From: Nonomuraea rhodomycinica
GTDB lineage: Bacteria > Actinomycetota > Actinomycetes > Streptosporangiales > Streptosporangiaceae
Length of the DNA: 64,000 nucleotides
Assembly (NCBI RefSeq): GCF_013363995.1
Contig: NZ_JABWGO010000001.1
Span: forward strand, 1,084,087-1,148,086
Reading direction: 5' to 3'
This document shows, piece after piece, positions 1 to 8,203 of the stretch. The position numbers and the translations under genes were made by a program. The notes under the pieces are model-generated. The model did no database searches. It was not told where the DNA came from and saw only the letters and a list, made by a program, of their open reading frames with translations. The first letter of the stretch is position 1. Every line of letters starts with the position of its first letter.

Positions 1-706
1 CGACGACGGCCCCGGCCACGGTCGCCCGCACCCAGTCGCGGGTCGCGACGGCGGGAAGCGCGGCCCGCAGCGCGTACGCCTGCGCCAGGCCGAGGACCGT
101 CCCCTCCACGGCCCCCGCCATGACCATCGCCGCGCCCTGCAGGAGCGGCCCGACGCCCGGCATGTCCGAGCCGGGGCCGGCCACCAGTGCCCCGGTCAGG
201 GCGGGCACGGTGAAACCGGCGAGCTCCCCCAGCGTGACCGCTCTCGTCCACCGCCACCACACGTGCTCCGCGCCCGTGGCCGGCCCGGGCTCGCGCGTAC
301 CCAGGCGGATGTCCACCACGACGGCGCCGCCGGGCGGCCCGCCGCCGCGGCCTCGGCGCCCGCCCGCGTCGGCCGGAGCCGGTTCGTCTCTGACGACCGC
401 GTGACCGGTCCACGTCACACCCTCCAGGACCAGGCGCACGGGCGCGCCGCCCTGGAGGTTGCGCCACCACAGCCGCGCCGGTCTGCTGGTCACCGTCAAG
501 GTGTCGCCGCGCCGTTCGTACTGGACGGGCAGCCGGATGGGGGCGCCGCTCCTGCGGCCGGTGACGGTCAGCAGCACGATCCTCTGGGACAGCAGGTCGT
601 GCAGCGGCGTCCGGAGCGCCCAGGCGACGACCGGGTTGACCAGGCGGGTCTGGAGACGGTCCAGCGCCTTCCAGGCCGGCGCCTTCAGGGGCGTGGTCAC
701 GAGCAT
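1..706 (-). CDS. Ddn-like F420 oxidoreductase domain fused to membrane domain (partial)
   Basis: The gene starts with ATG at 706 and runs off the left edge with no stop, giving 235 visible codons. Residues 1-115 resemble the deazaflavin (F420)-dependent nitroreductase family (Ddn), including the stretch TGRRSGAPIRLPVQYERRGD. A low-complexity Gly/Pro/Arg linker follows. From about residue 150 there are hydrophobic Gly/Ala-rich segments (GAVEGTVLGLAQAYALRAAL) like actinobacterial integral membrane proteins. Its ATG overlaps the stop of the upstream small gene by 10 nt, so translation is probably coupled. The family usually reduces quinones or nitro groups with F420H2; the substrate here is unknown. 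The domain fusion is unusual, and the truncated end prevents judging full architecture. Confidence 0.7.
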   Translation of the reverse strand, partial: MLVTTPLKAPAWKALDRLQTRLVNPVVAWALRTPLHDLLSQRIVLLTVTGRRSGAPIRLPVQYERRGDTLTVTSRPARLWWRNLQGGAPVRLVLEGVTWTGHAVVRDEPAPADAGGRRGRGGGPPGGAVVVDIRLGTREPGPATGAEHVWWRWTRAVTLGELAGFTVPALTGALVAGPGSDMPGVGPLLQGAAMVMAGAVEGTVLGLAQAYALRAALPAVATRDWVRATVAGAVV

Positions 707-912
707 GGCCGCCGCCGTCCCCACAGCAGGTAGGCGACGGGCCCGACCGGCTGGATGAAGATCCCCACCCACCACAGCCCCTTCCGCCCGCGCACGTCGT
801 CCCGGTGGCGGCAGGCGAGGTCCACCACGGCGGTCGCGGTCAGCGCGAGCTCCACCGACGCCAGCGTCAGCAGCGTGGCCTGCTGTCTGTTCGACATCTC
901 GTTCCAGCGCAT
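697..912 (-). CDS. PLDc_N-type small membrane protein
   Basis: This 71-residue protein has two hydrophobic segments (about 12-30 and 46-62) separated by a basic loop with RGRKGLWWVGIF and then GPVAYLLWGR. That is the pattern of the phospholipase D N-terminal (PLDc_N) membrane domain found as a stand-alone small protein in actinobacteria. ATG at 912 is preceded by a GAGGAGAAAGGA Shine-Dalgarno region. It lies 75 nt downstream of the phosphoketolase gene on the same strand and overlaps the next gene by 10 nt, so the three may be one transcript. No enzymatic residues are present, and the role is unknown. Confidence 0.75.
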   Translation of the reverse strand: MRWNEMSNRQQATLLTLASVELALTATAVVDLACRHRDDVRGRKGLWWVGIFIQPVGPVAYLLWGRRRPCS

Positions 913-946
913 CGGCGCAGTCCTTTCTCCTCGGGCCGGTCTCTTG

Positions 947-974
947 GGTCTCCTGGGGCCGGTCTCCTGGGGCC
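947..974. repeat. 14-bp perfect tandem duplication
   Basis: GGTCTCCTGGGGCC occurs twice back to back (947-960 and 961-974), just after a partial copy beginning at 938. It lies in the 75-nt gap between the phosphoketolase stop and the downstream PLDc_N gene. It is probably a slippage product. I see no strong terminator hairpin here, which fits read-through into the downstream genes. Confidence 0.7.
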
Positions 975-987
975 AGGTCCAGCTCGC

Positions 988-3285
988 TCAGGGCCAGGTC
1001 CAGCCGCTGATCTCGGGGGCGTCCTCACCGTGCTCGCGGGTGTGGGCGCGGGCGCGCAGGCGGGCGTCGCTCATGCGCTGGCGCAGGTGCGCGGCGGTGG
1101 TGCCGAGCCCGGGGACGCGGTCGATGACGTCCATGACCAGGTGGTAGCGGTCGATGTCGTTGAGCATCGCCATGTCGAAGGGGGTCGTGGTGGTGCCTTC
1201 CTCCTTGTAGCCGCGCACGTGCAGGTTCGCGTGGCCGGTGCGCCGGTAGGTGAGCCGGTGGATCAGCCAGGGGTAGCCGTGGAAGTTGAAGATGACCGGC
1301 TTGTCGGTGGTGAACAGCGCGTCGAACTCGGCGTCCGGCATGCCGTGCGGGTGCTCCGAGCGCGGCTGCAGCCGCATCAGATCCACCACGTTGACGACGC
1401 GCACCCGCAACGAGGGCAGGTGCTCGCGCAGGATGGCGGCGGCGGCCAGCGTCTCCAGCGTGGGCACGTCGCCCGCGCAGGCCAGCACCACGTCCGGCTC
1501 GGCGCCCTGGTCGGTGGAGGCCCAGGGCAGGATCCCGAGGCCACGGGTGCAGTGCGCGATCGCCTCGTCCATGGTGAACAGGTCCAGCACCGGCTGCTTG
1601 CCCGCCACGATCACGTTGACGTAGTCACGGGAGCGCAGGCAGTGGTCGCCGACCGAGAGCAGGGTGTTCGCGTCCGGCGGCAGGTAGACCCGGACGACCT
1701 CGGCCTTCTTGTTCATCACGACGTCGAGGAAGCCCGGGTCCTGGTGGCTGAAGCCGTTGTGGTCCTGCCGCCACACGTGCGACGACAGCAGGTAGTTGAG
1801 AGAGGCCACCGGCCGCCGCCACGGGATCTTCTTCGACGACTCCAGCCACTTGGCGTGCTGGTTGAACATCGCGTCGATGATGTGGATGAACGCCTCGTAG
1901 CAGTTGAACAGCCCGTGCCGGCCGGTCAGCAGGTAGCCCTCCAGCCAGCCCTGGCACAGGTGCTCGCTGAGCACCTCCATCACCCGCCCGCCGGCGGCCA
2001 GGTGCTCGTCGGTCGGCTCCAGCCCGGCGTGCCAGGCCCGGGTGGTGGTCTCGAAGACGGCCTGCAGCCGGTTGGACGCGGTCTCGTCCGGCCCCATCAA
2101 CCGGAAGCTGTGCGGGTTGGCGGCGATCACGTCGCGCAGGAACGCGCCCAGCCTCCGGGTGGGCTCGGTGGACTGCCGCGCGGGTTCCTCGACCTCCACC
2201 GCGTAGTCGCGGAAGTCCGGCAAGGCCAGCGGGCAGAGCAGCTCACCACCGTTGGCGTGCGGGCTGGCGCTCATCCGCAGCGGCCCTTCGGGCACCGTCC
2301 GCAGGACGGCGGGCACCGGGCGGCCGTCCGTGTCGAACAGCTCCTCCGGCCGGTAGGAGCGCATCCAGGCTTCCAGCATCGCCAGATGCTCCGGGTTGTC
2401 GCGCACCCCCGACAGCGGCACCTGGTGGGCCCGCCAGGTGCCCTCCACCGGCACCCCGTCGACCTCCCGCGGCCCCGTCCAGCCCTTCGGCGTCCGCAGA
2501 ACGATCATCGGCAGCCGGTCGGCGCGGCCGTCCTTGTAGGCGGCGATCTGGTCGAAGACCACATCCAGTGTCTTGGCCATCTGCTCGTGGTCGGGGCCGA
2601 CGACGTGCGGCCGGTAGCCGTACCCCTCCATGAGCTTGAGCAGCTCCTCCTCCGGGATGCGGGCCAGCACGGTGGGGTTGGCGATCTTGTAGCCGTTCAG
2701 GTGCAGGATCGGCAGCACCACCCCGTCGCGGTACGGGTCGAGCAGCTTGTTGGAGTGCCAGCTGGCGGCCAGCGGCCCGGTCTCCGCCTCACCGTCGCCG
2801 ACGACGCACGCCACGACCAGACGGGGGTTGTCGAAGGCCGCGCCGAAGGCGTGGGCCAGCGAATAGCCGAGCTCGCCGCCCTCGTGGACGGAGCCGGGCG
2901 TCTCGGGCGCGACGTGGCTCGGGATGCCGCCGGGGAAGGAGAACTGGCGGAACAGCCTGCGCATGCCCGCGGCGTCCTGGGAGACCTCCGGGTATCTCTC
3001 CGAATAGGTGCCCTCCAGCCAGGCGTGCGCGACCGCCGCCGGGCCGCCGTGCCCGGGGCCGGCGATGTAGATCATGTCCTGGCCGCGTTCGGCGATGACC
3101 CGGTTGAGGTGGGCGAAGCAGAAGTTCAGGCCCGGTGTGGTGCCCCAGTGGCCGAGCAGGCGCGGCTTGACGTGCTCCGGCCGCAGCGGCTCGGTCAGCA
3201 GCGGATTGTCGAGCAGGTAGATCTGTCCCACGGACAGATAGTTCGCGGCCCGCCAGTAGGCGTCGATGTGCTGCGTCGTCGTCAT
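988..3285 (-). CDS. xfp: Phosphoketolase (xylulose-5-P/fructose-6-P)
   Basis: A 765-residue thiamine-diphosphate enzyme that cleaves xylulose-5-phosphate or fructose-6-phosphate with phosphate to acetyl phosphate plus glyceraldehyde-3-P or erythrose-4-P. Visible family motifs are [13 protein letters not shown] (43-55), [10 protein letters not shown] (76-85) and the ThDP/Mg loop GDGEAETG (163-170). Length is near the family norm. I chose ATG 3285 ([11 protein letters not shown]) because family proteins begin just before this region; longer in-frame starts only add low-complexity sequence. No strong Shine-Dalgarno is visible. A DosR-type box begins 35 nt upstream of the start. Together with pyruvate formate-lyase nearby it suggests an oxygen-limited acetyl-P/acetyl-CoA supply. 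Confidence 0.95.
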   Translation of the reverse strand: MTTTQHIDAYWRAANYLSVGQIYLLDNPLLTEPLRPEHVKPRLLGHWGTTPGLNFCFAHLNRVIAERGQDMIYIAGPGHGGPAAVAHAWLEGTYSERYPEVSQDAAGMRRLFRQFSFPGGIPSHVAPETPGSVHEGGELGYSLAHAFGAAFDNPRLVVACVVGDGEAETGPLAASWHSNKLLDPYRDGVVLPILHLNGYKIANPTVLARIPEEELLKLMEGYGYRPHVVGPDHEQMAKTLDVVFDQIAAYKDGRADRLPMIVLRTPKGWTGPREVDGVPVEGTWRAHQVPLSGVRDNPEHLAMLEAWMRSYRPEELFDTDGRPVPAVLRTVPEGPLRMSASPHANGGELLCPLALPDFRDYAVEVEEPARQSTEPTRRLGAFLRDVIAANPHSFRLMGPDETASNRLQAVFETTTRAWHAGLEPTDEHLAAGGRVMEVLSEHLCQGWLEGYLLTGRHGLFNCYEAFIHIIDAMFNQHAKWLESSKKIPWRRPVASLNYLLSSHVWRQDHNGFSHQDPGFLDVVMNKKAEVVRVYLPPDANTLLSVGDHCLRSRDYVNVIVAGKQPVLDLFTMDEAIAHCTRGLGILPWASTDQGAEPDVVLACAGDVPTLETLAAAAILREHLPSLRVRVVNVVDLMRLQPRSEHPHGMPDAEFDALFTTDKPVIFNFHGYPWLIHRLTYRRTGHANLHVRGYKEEGTTTTPFDMAMLNDIDRYHLVMDVIDRVPGLGTTAAHLRQRMSDARLRARAHTREHGEDAPEISGWTWP

Positions 3286-3320
3286 GCGCCGATCATGTCT
3301 GGATCCGCCCCCGCCCCCCA

Positions 3321-3335
3321 GGGACCTTGGTCCTC
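3321..3335. promoter_or_regulatory. DosR/DevR-like box upstream of xfp
   Basis: GGGACCTTGGTCCTC. The arms GGACC and GGTCC are perfect inverted repeats around TT. The motif nearly matches the GGGAC-N4-GTCCC core known for mycobacterial DosR boxes. It starts 35 nt upstream of the xfp start codon, the same distance as the box in front of the universal stress protein gene. Binding is inferred, not shown. Confidence 0.55.
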
Positions 3336-3392
3336 TTCTCGTGGGCCGGCGGACTTCATGACGGGGCGCGCTGACCAACGACCACCCCGCTG

Positions 3393-3406
3393 GGGACTTC
3401 CGTCCC
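3393..3406. promoter_or_regulatory. DosR/DevR-like box upstream of CBS-BON gene
   Basis: GGGAC-TTCC-GTCCC is a perfect match to the GGGAC-N4-GTCCC palindromic core. It lies 72 nt before the CBS-BON start at 3479, in the same divergent intergenic region as the xfp box, so each transcription direction has its own site. Confidence 0.6.
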
Positions 3407-3478
3407 TGATCCACCTCCGACGCGCGAGGTGTGATGGAGGTGCCCCGAAGAACCTCGTTCTCCAGAGAGCTGGCCGCC

Positions 3479-4159
3479 ATGCGCATGACCGTCGCCGACG
3501 TGATGACCGGCAAGGTCATCTCCGTCACCGCCGCCACCCCCTTCAAGGACATCGCCCGCAGGCTGGTCGCCGGCGGCATCAGCGCCGTCCCGGTCGTCGA
3601 CGACGACGGGCGGGTGATCGGCATGGTCTCCGAGGCCGACCTGCTGCGTAAGGAGGAGTTCCGCGAGGAGTTCTACCGCGAGGGCTACCGGCCGCCGCTG
3701 CGCGCCCGGCTGCGCCACCCCAAGGGCCGGCGGAAGGCCGACGGCGACACCGCCGCCGAGCTCATGACCAGCCCTGCGATCACCGTCTCCCCCACGGCGT
3801 CAGCGGTCACCGCCGCCCGCCTGATGGACGTCCACGAGGTCAAGCGGCTGGCGGTGGTCGCCCCCAACGGCCGACTGGTCGGCATTGTCAGCCGCCGTGA
3901 CCTGGTCAAGCTGTTCGTCCGCAGCGACGCGGAGATCGCCGCCGAGATCCGCGACGACGTCCTCGGCCGCTCCCTGTGGGTGGACACCGCCGACGTCACC
4001 GTGGCGGTGGACCACGGCGTGGTCACGCTGTCGGGGCGGATGGACCGCCGCAGCGAGGCGGGCATCGCGGTCGGCATGACCGGCCGCGTCAACGGCGTGG
4101 TCGACGTCGTCGACGGCCTGACCTGGAAGATCGACGACAGCGCGTGGGACTTCGGCTAG
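3479..4159 (+). CDS. CBS-pair and BON domain protein 1
   Basis: A 226-residue cytosolic protein. Two CBS motifs (about 5-60 and 95-150) each carry the typical [19 protein letters not shown] / [14 protein letters not shown] pattern. A C-terminal BON domain (about 155-220) follows. Between the CBS motifs is a basic stretch [12 protein letters not shown] that is conserved in the second copy at 10848. CBS pairs usually bind adenine nucleotides and sense energy state; the mycobacterial DosR regulon includes a CBS protein (Hrp1). ATG 3479 is preferred over the in-frame ATG 3431 because the domain starts directly after it. A perfect DosR-type box lies upstream. Confidence 0.85.
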   Translation: MRMTVADVMTGKVISVTAATPFKDIARRLVAGGISAVPVVDDDGRVIGMVSEADLLRKEEFREEFYREGYRPPLRARLRHPKGRRKADGDTAAELMTSPAITVSPTASAVTAARLMDVHEVKRLAVVAPNGRLVGIVSRRDLVKLFVRSDAEIAAEIRDDVLGRSLWVDTADVTVAVDHGVVTLSGRMDRRSEAGIAVGMTGRVNGVVDVVDGLTWKIDDSAWDFG

Positions 4160-4196
4160 CCATGCCGCCCGCCCGGCGTGTTCACGGTGGTCGCCG

Positions 4197-4709
4197 TCAC
4201 CGCGCCTCGGCCAGTTCCGCGGCGGGCGGCTCCGCGGCGGCCAGCTCCGTGGCGGCCGGCCGGCGAGCGCCGGGTCCCGTCGGCGGGACCACGACCACCG
4301 GGCAGGGCGGCCGGCGCAGACACGACAGCACGACGGAGCCCAGCCTGCCGTCCCCGGCGAGCTGGGCGGCCGAGCCGAGCACCAGCAGATCGGCCCCGCG
4401 CGCCTGCTCGGCGAGCACGGACTCGGGCCTGCCGCGGACGACCCGTCCCTCGACGCGAATCCCGGGGAACCGGTCCCCCACCAGGGTCAGCGCACGATCG
4501 AGGGCGGCATCGCCGGACACCCGCCCGTGCGCCGGACCGTCGTTCGCCGGCTGCCGCGCGTACGGCGCCCGGTGCGCGAGACGCGGTTCCCAGGCGTGCA
4601 CGATGAGCAGTCGCCCCCGGCTGCCGACCGCCTGTTCCGCCGCCCACAGCAGGGCGTCCTCGCAGTCCCTGGTGCCGTCGGCGCCGGCCACTATGCGATG
4701 AGATCCCAT
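4197..4709 (-). CDS. Universal stress protein (UspA family)
   Basis: A 170-residue single-domain Usp. It starts with the family pattern [20 protein letters not shown] (6-25), has LLIVHAWEP in strand 2, and ends with the nucleotide-loop region [20 protein letters not shown] plus CPVVVVPP. The canonical G-2x-G-9x-G(S/T) ATP loop is only partly kept ([15 protein letters not shown]), so ATP binding is uncertain. The C-terminal 25 residues are Ala/Glu-rich. Its start codon is 35 nt from a perfect GGGAC-N4-GTCCC box shared with the divergent pflB operon. Usp genes are typical members of DosR-type dormancy regulons. Confidence 0.88.
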   Translation of the reverse strand: MGSHRIVAGADGTRDCEDALLWAAEQAVGSRGRLLIVHAWEPRLAHRAPYARQPANDGPAHGRVSGDAALDRALTLVGDRFPGIRVEGRVVRGRPESVLAEQARGADLLVLGSAAQLAGDGRLGSVVLSCLRRPPCPVVVVPPTGPGARRPAATELAAAEPPAAELAEAR

Positions 4710-4744
4710 GCCTCGATGATCGAGTGGAGGGGCTCAGCGCGACA

Positions 4745-4758
4745 GGGACCTTCGTCCC
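4745..4758. promoter_or_regulatory. DosR/DevR-like box between usp and pflB
   Basis: GGGAC-CTTC-GTCCC, a perfect GGGAC-N4-GTCCC core. It begins 35 nt upstream of the usp start and ends 82 nt upstream of pflB, so one site could serve both directions. Confidence 0.6.
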
Positions 4759-4840
4759 GCCTGTCGCCGTCCTTCGGCCGCGGTGGCCGCGCATCCTTTC
4801 GGCGAGATTGAGGACGGACATCCGACGCGAAGGGGTAACG

Positions 4841-7087
4841 ATGACGGTCACGGCGGTGCAGCGCGCGGCATGGCACGGATTCCACGGCACGACCTGGCGG
4901 ACCGACGTGGACGTCCGCGCCTTCATCCAGGACAACGTCACGCCGTACACGGGCGACGAGGGCTTCCTGTCCGGCCCGACGGAACGGACGCGGGCCGTGT
5001 GGGCGAAGGTGACGGCGCTGTTCCCGGAGGAACGACGGCGCGGTGTCCACGACGTGGACCCGGCGACCCCCTCGTCGATCACCGCACACGCGCCCGGCTA
5101 CATCGACCGGGACCATGAGCTGATCGTGGGCCTGCAGACCGACGCGCCGCTGAAGCGGGCGATCATGCCCGCGGGCGGGCTGCGCATGGTGGAGAGCGGC
5201 CTGGCCGCCTACGGCTACAAGCTCGACCCGACGGTGAAGGACATCTTCAGCAAGTACCGCAAGACCCACAACGACGGCGTGTTCGACGCCTACACCCCGG
5301 AGATCCTCGCCGCCCGCCGTTCGGGCGTCATCACCGGGCTGCCGGACGCCTACGGCCGCGGGCGCATCATCGGCGACTACCGCCGCGTCGCGCTCTACGG
5401 CGTGGACCGGCTCGTCGAGGCCAAGCGGGCCGAGCTGCGCTCGCTGGACGACGCCGACGCCACCGAGCCGGTGATCCGCGACCGGGAGGAGCTGGCCGAG
5501 CAGATCCGCGCGCTCGGCGAGCTGAAGGCGATGGCCGCCGCCTACGGTCACGACGTGTCCGGTCCGGCCGGCACCGCGCAGGAGGCGGTCCAATGGCTGT
5601 ACTTCGCCTACCTGGCCGCGGTCAAGGAGCAGAACGGCGCCGCCATGTCGCTGGGCCGCACCTCCACCTTCCTCGACGTCTACCTGGAGCGCGACCTCGC
5701 CGAGGGCCGCATCACCGAGGAACGGGCGCAGGAGCTCGTCGACGACTTCGTCATCAAGCTGCGCATCGTGCGCTTCCTGCGCACACCCGAGTACGACGAG
5801 CTGTTCTCCGGCGACCCGACCTGGGTGACCGAGTCGATCGGCGGCCTCGGCGCCGACGGCCGCCCCCTGGTCACCCGCACCAGCTACCGCTACCTGCAGA
5901 CGCTGCGCAACCTCGGCCCCGCGCCCGAGCCGAACCTGACCGTGTTCTGGTCGCCGCGGCTGCCCGAGCCGTTCAAACGCTTCTGCGCCGCCCTGTCGAT
6001 CGAGACCAGCGCCCTGCAGTACGAAAGCGACGAGCTGATGCGCCCCCGCACCGGCGACGACACCGCCATCGCCTGTTGCGTGTCGGCCGCCCCGGTCGGC
6101 CGGCAGATGCAGTTCTTCGGCGCCCGCGTCAACCTGGCCAAGACCCTGCTGTACGCCATCAACGGCGGCCGCGACGAGCTCACCGGCGTCCAGGTCGGCC
6201 CCGCCCACCCACCCGTCACGGGCGACGTGCTCGACTACGGGCAGGTCACCGAGGCGCTGGACCGGATGATGGACTGGCTGGCCCGGACCTACGTCAACGC
6301 GCTCAACATCATCCACTACATGCACGACAAGTACGCCTACGAGCGTCTCGAGATGGCCCTGCACGACTACCCGGTCAAGCGCACCCTGGCCTGCGGCATC
6401 GCCGGGCTGTCCGTCACCGCCGACAGCCTGTCGGCCATCAAGCACGCCCGCGTCCACGTCGTGCGCGACGCCACCGGTCTGGCCGTCGACTACCGGATCG
6501 AGGGTGACTACCCGGCCTACGGCAACAACGACGAGCGCGCCGACGCCATCGCCGTCGAGCTCGTCCGTTCCTTCATGGCCAAGATCCGCCGGCAGCGCGC
6601 GTACCGCGACGCCGAGCCCACCCAGTCGGTCCTGACGATCACCTCCAACGTCGTCTACGGCAAGCACACCGGCAACACCCCCGACGGCCGCCGCGCCGGC
6701 GAGCCCTTCGCCCCCGGCGCCAATCCGATGAACGGCCGCGACCGCCACGGCATGATCGCCTCCGCCCTGTCGGTCGCCAGGATCCCCTACGACCAGGCCC
6801 TCGACGGCGTCTCCCTGACCAGCACCGCCACCCCCGACGGGCTCGGCCGCACCCCGGACGAACGCGTCGCCAACCTGGTCGGCGTGCTGGACGGCTACTT
6901 CGACGCCGGCGGCTTCCACATGAACGTCAACGTGCTCACCCGCGCCGTCCTCCTGGACGCCATGGAGCATCCCGACCGCTACCCGCACCTGACCATCCGC
7001 GTCTCCGGCTACGCGGTCAACTTCGTCCGCCTCACCCCCGAACAGCAGCGCGACGTCGTCAACCGCACCTTCCACGGTTCGCTGTGA
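4841..7087 (+). CDS. pflB: Pyruvate formate-lyase (glycyl radical enzyme)
   Basis: A 748-residue enzyme converting pyruvate and CoA to acetyl-CoA and formate under anoxia. The catalytic cysteine pair is Cys412-Cys413 (IACCVSA). The glycyl radical site is Gly723 in IRVSGYAV, 25 residues from the C-terminus, as in characterised Pfl. ATG 4841 follows AAGGGG and gives a start close to the E. coli protein; the longer in-frame start at 4724 overlaps the promoter. The last codons overlap pflA (GTGA). PFL is oxygen-labile and uncommon in aerobic filamentous actinomycetes. With phosphoketolase, Usp and CBS neighbours and a DosR-type box upstream, it suggests a hypoxic survival pathway. Confidence 0.95.
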   Translation: MTVTAVQRAAWHGFHGTTWRTDVDVRAFIQDNVTPYTGDEGFLSGPTERTRAVWAKVTALFPEERRRGVHDVDPATPSSITAHAPGYIDRDHELIVGLQTDAPLKRAIMPAGGLRMVESGLAAYGYKLDPTVKDIFSKYRKTHNDGVFDAYTPEILAARRSGVITGLPDAYGRGRIIGDYRRVALYGVDRLVEAKRAELRSLDDADATEPVIRDREELAEQIRALGELKAMAAAYGHDVSGPAGTAQEAVQWLYFAYLAAVKEQNGAAMSLGRTSTFLDVYLERDLAEGRITEERAQELVDDFVIKLRIVRFLRTPEYDELFSGDPTWVTESIGGLGADGRPLVTRTSYRYLQTLRNLGPAPEPNLTVFWSPRLPEPFKRFCAALSIETSALQYESDELMRPRTGDDTAIACCVSAAPVGRQMQFFGARVNLAKTLLYAINGGRDELTGVQVGPAHPPVTGDVLDYGQVTEALDRMMDWLARTYVNALNIIHYMHDKYAYERLEMALHDYPVKRTLACGIAGLSVTADSLSAIKHARVHVVRDATGLAVDYRIEGDYPAYGNNDERADAIAVELVRSFMAKIRRQRAYRDAEPTQSVLTITSNVVYGKHTGNTPDGRRAGEPFAPGANPMNGRDRHGMIASALSVARIPYDQALDGVSLTSTATPDGLGRTPDERVANLVGVLDGYFDAGGFHMNVNVLTRAVLLDAMEHPDRYPHLTIRVSGYAVNFVRLTPEQQRDVVNRTFHGSL

Positions 7088-7851
7088 ACGCCGCCACCCC
7101 GGCCGGGCCCCTGACCCAGGCGCCCGGCACCGGCGTCATCAGCTCCTGGGACCTGTCGGTCGGCGTGGACGGCCCCGGCACCCGCTTCGTCGTCTTCACC
7201 GCGGGGTGCCCCCTGCGCTGCCGGTACTGCCAGAACCCGGAGACCTGGCGGATGCGCGACGGCCGCGCGTCCACCGCCGACGAGATCATGGACAGGATCG
7301 CCGGGTACCGGCGCTTCATCTCCGTCGCCGGCGGCGGGGTGACCATCAGCGGCGGCGAGCCGCTGCTGCAACCCCGCTTCACCGCCGAGCTGCTGAGCCG
7401 CTGCCACGGCAGCGGCCTGCACACCGCCCTGGACACCTCCGGCCTGCTCGGCGTGCGCGCGACCGACGCCATGTTGGCCGACACCGACCTGGTGCTGCTC
7501 GACATCAAGTCCTACGACCCGGCCACCTATCGCCGGGTCACCGGCGGACCGGTCGAGCCGACGCTGCGCTTCGCCCGCCGGCTCGCGGAGCTGGGCCGGC
7601 CCACCTGGGTGCGTTTCGTCCTGGTCCCCGGGCTGACGGACGCCCCCGAGAACGTGGACGGCCTGGCCCGCTTCGTGGCCGGGCTGGGCAACGTCGAACG
7701 GGTCGACGTCCTGCCCTTCCATCGCATGGCCGCCGCCAAATACGAGCGCCTCGGCCTGCGCTTCCCCCTGGCTCATGTCGCGCCCCCCGACCAGGCGTCG
7801 CTGGACCGGGTCCACGCCCGGTTCCAGGCGCACGGCGTGACGAGCACATGA
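7084..7851 (+). CDS. pflA: Pyruvate formate-lyase activating enzyme (radical SAM)
   Basis: A 255-residue radical SAM protein that installs the glycyl radical on PflB. The 4Fe-4S motif CPLRCRYC gives Cys42, Cys46 and Cys49 (CxxxCxxC). The SAM-binding [15 protein letters not shown] follows at about 84-98, and LLDIKSYDP and [10 protein letters not shown] are typical of PflA. The GTG start overlaps the pflB stop by 4 nt, so the pair is translationally coupled and made at a fixed ratio. Its own stop overlaps the next small ORF as ATGA. Length matches stand-alone PflA, without the extra ferredoxin insert seen in other glycyl-radical activases. Confidence 0.95.
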   Translation: MNAATPAGPLTQAPGTGVISSWDLSVGVDGPGTRFVVFTAGCPLRCRYCQNPETWRMRDGRASTADEIMDRIAGYRRFISVAGGGVTISGGEPLLQPRFTAELLSRCHGSGLHTALDTSGLLGVRATDAMLADTDLVLLDIKSYDPATYRRVTGGPVEPTLRFARRLAELGRPTWVRFVLVPGLTDAPENVDGLARFVAGLGNVERVDVLPFHRMAAAKYERLGLRFPLAHVAPPDQASLDRVHARFQAHGVTST

Positions 7852-7991
7852 CCGCGAGACCAGCGCCGCATCACGGACCGGGGCAGGCAGTGCCGTTGGT
7901 CCGCGCGTCCGAGGACATTCGCCGCTGCCGGACCATGGTGTCCCTGGACGACCATGGACTTGTCCGCTCCGTGGAGGTGAAGAAATCATGA
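7848..7991 (+). CDS. Small ORF coupled to pflA (47 aa, unknown)
   Basis: ATG at 7848 overlaps the pflA stop (ATGA), and its own stop overlaps the next ATG in the same way. The product is a 47-residue charged protein ending in DDHGLVRSVEVKKS, with one cysteine (RRCRTM) and no membrane segment. I do not recognise a family. The case for a real gene rests on two exact 4-nt overlaps in series and on its position between pflA and another coupled ORF. It could be a PFL accessory factor, for example for radical protection or repair, or simply a leader that delivers ribosomes to the next start. Confidence 0.55.
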   Translation: MTARPAPHHGPGQAVPLVRASEDIRRCRTMVSLDDHGLVRSVEVKKS

Positions 7992-8146
7992 TCGGTGGGC
8001 AACAGATCATGGCGTCGCCGGCCCTCGACGCCGAACTGCTGGCCTTGAAGAAGCGGGTAGGCGCCCTGGAAGAGGAGGTCCGCACGCTGATCGCCGCGAA
8101 CATGGCACTCGTACGAGCGGTTGAGAGCCTCTCCCCCGGCGTCTGA
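7988..8146 (+). CDS. Small coiled-coil ORF at end of pfl operon (52 aa, unknown)
   Basis: A 52-residue protein starting at ATG 7988, which overlaps the preceding stop by 4 nt and has a strong GGAGGTGAAG ribosome site 4 nt upstream. After about ten residues it is a single amphipathic helix with heptad-like Leu/Val spacing (LLALKKRVGALEEEVRTLI), predicting a short coiled coil. No catalytic residues or signal peptide. The strong Shine-Dalgarno and charge pattern make it more convincing than its 47-aa neighbour. It may oligomerise with PflB or act as a scaffold; function is unknown. Confidence 0.65.
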   Translation: MIGGQQIMASPALDAELLALKKRVGALEEEVRTLIAANMALVRAVESLSPGV

Positions 8147-8203
8147 AGGATGTGCCGTCCCGTACCGCCGAGGCGGTCGACGGCTCCGGCGGCTCCCCCC
8201 GCG
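8147..8203. other. Convergent gap between pfl operon and ATPase
   Basis: A 57-bp GC-rich gap between convergent genes. No clear T-tailed terminator hairpin is seen. Confidence 0.4.

Noticed and set aside
805-3651. 948-aa plus-strand ORF opposite phosphoketolase
   Set aside because: It is antisense to a clear xfp gene and is composed of low-complexity Arg/Gly/Val/Asp sequence without any domain, a known artefact of high-GC antisense frames.
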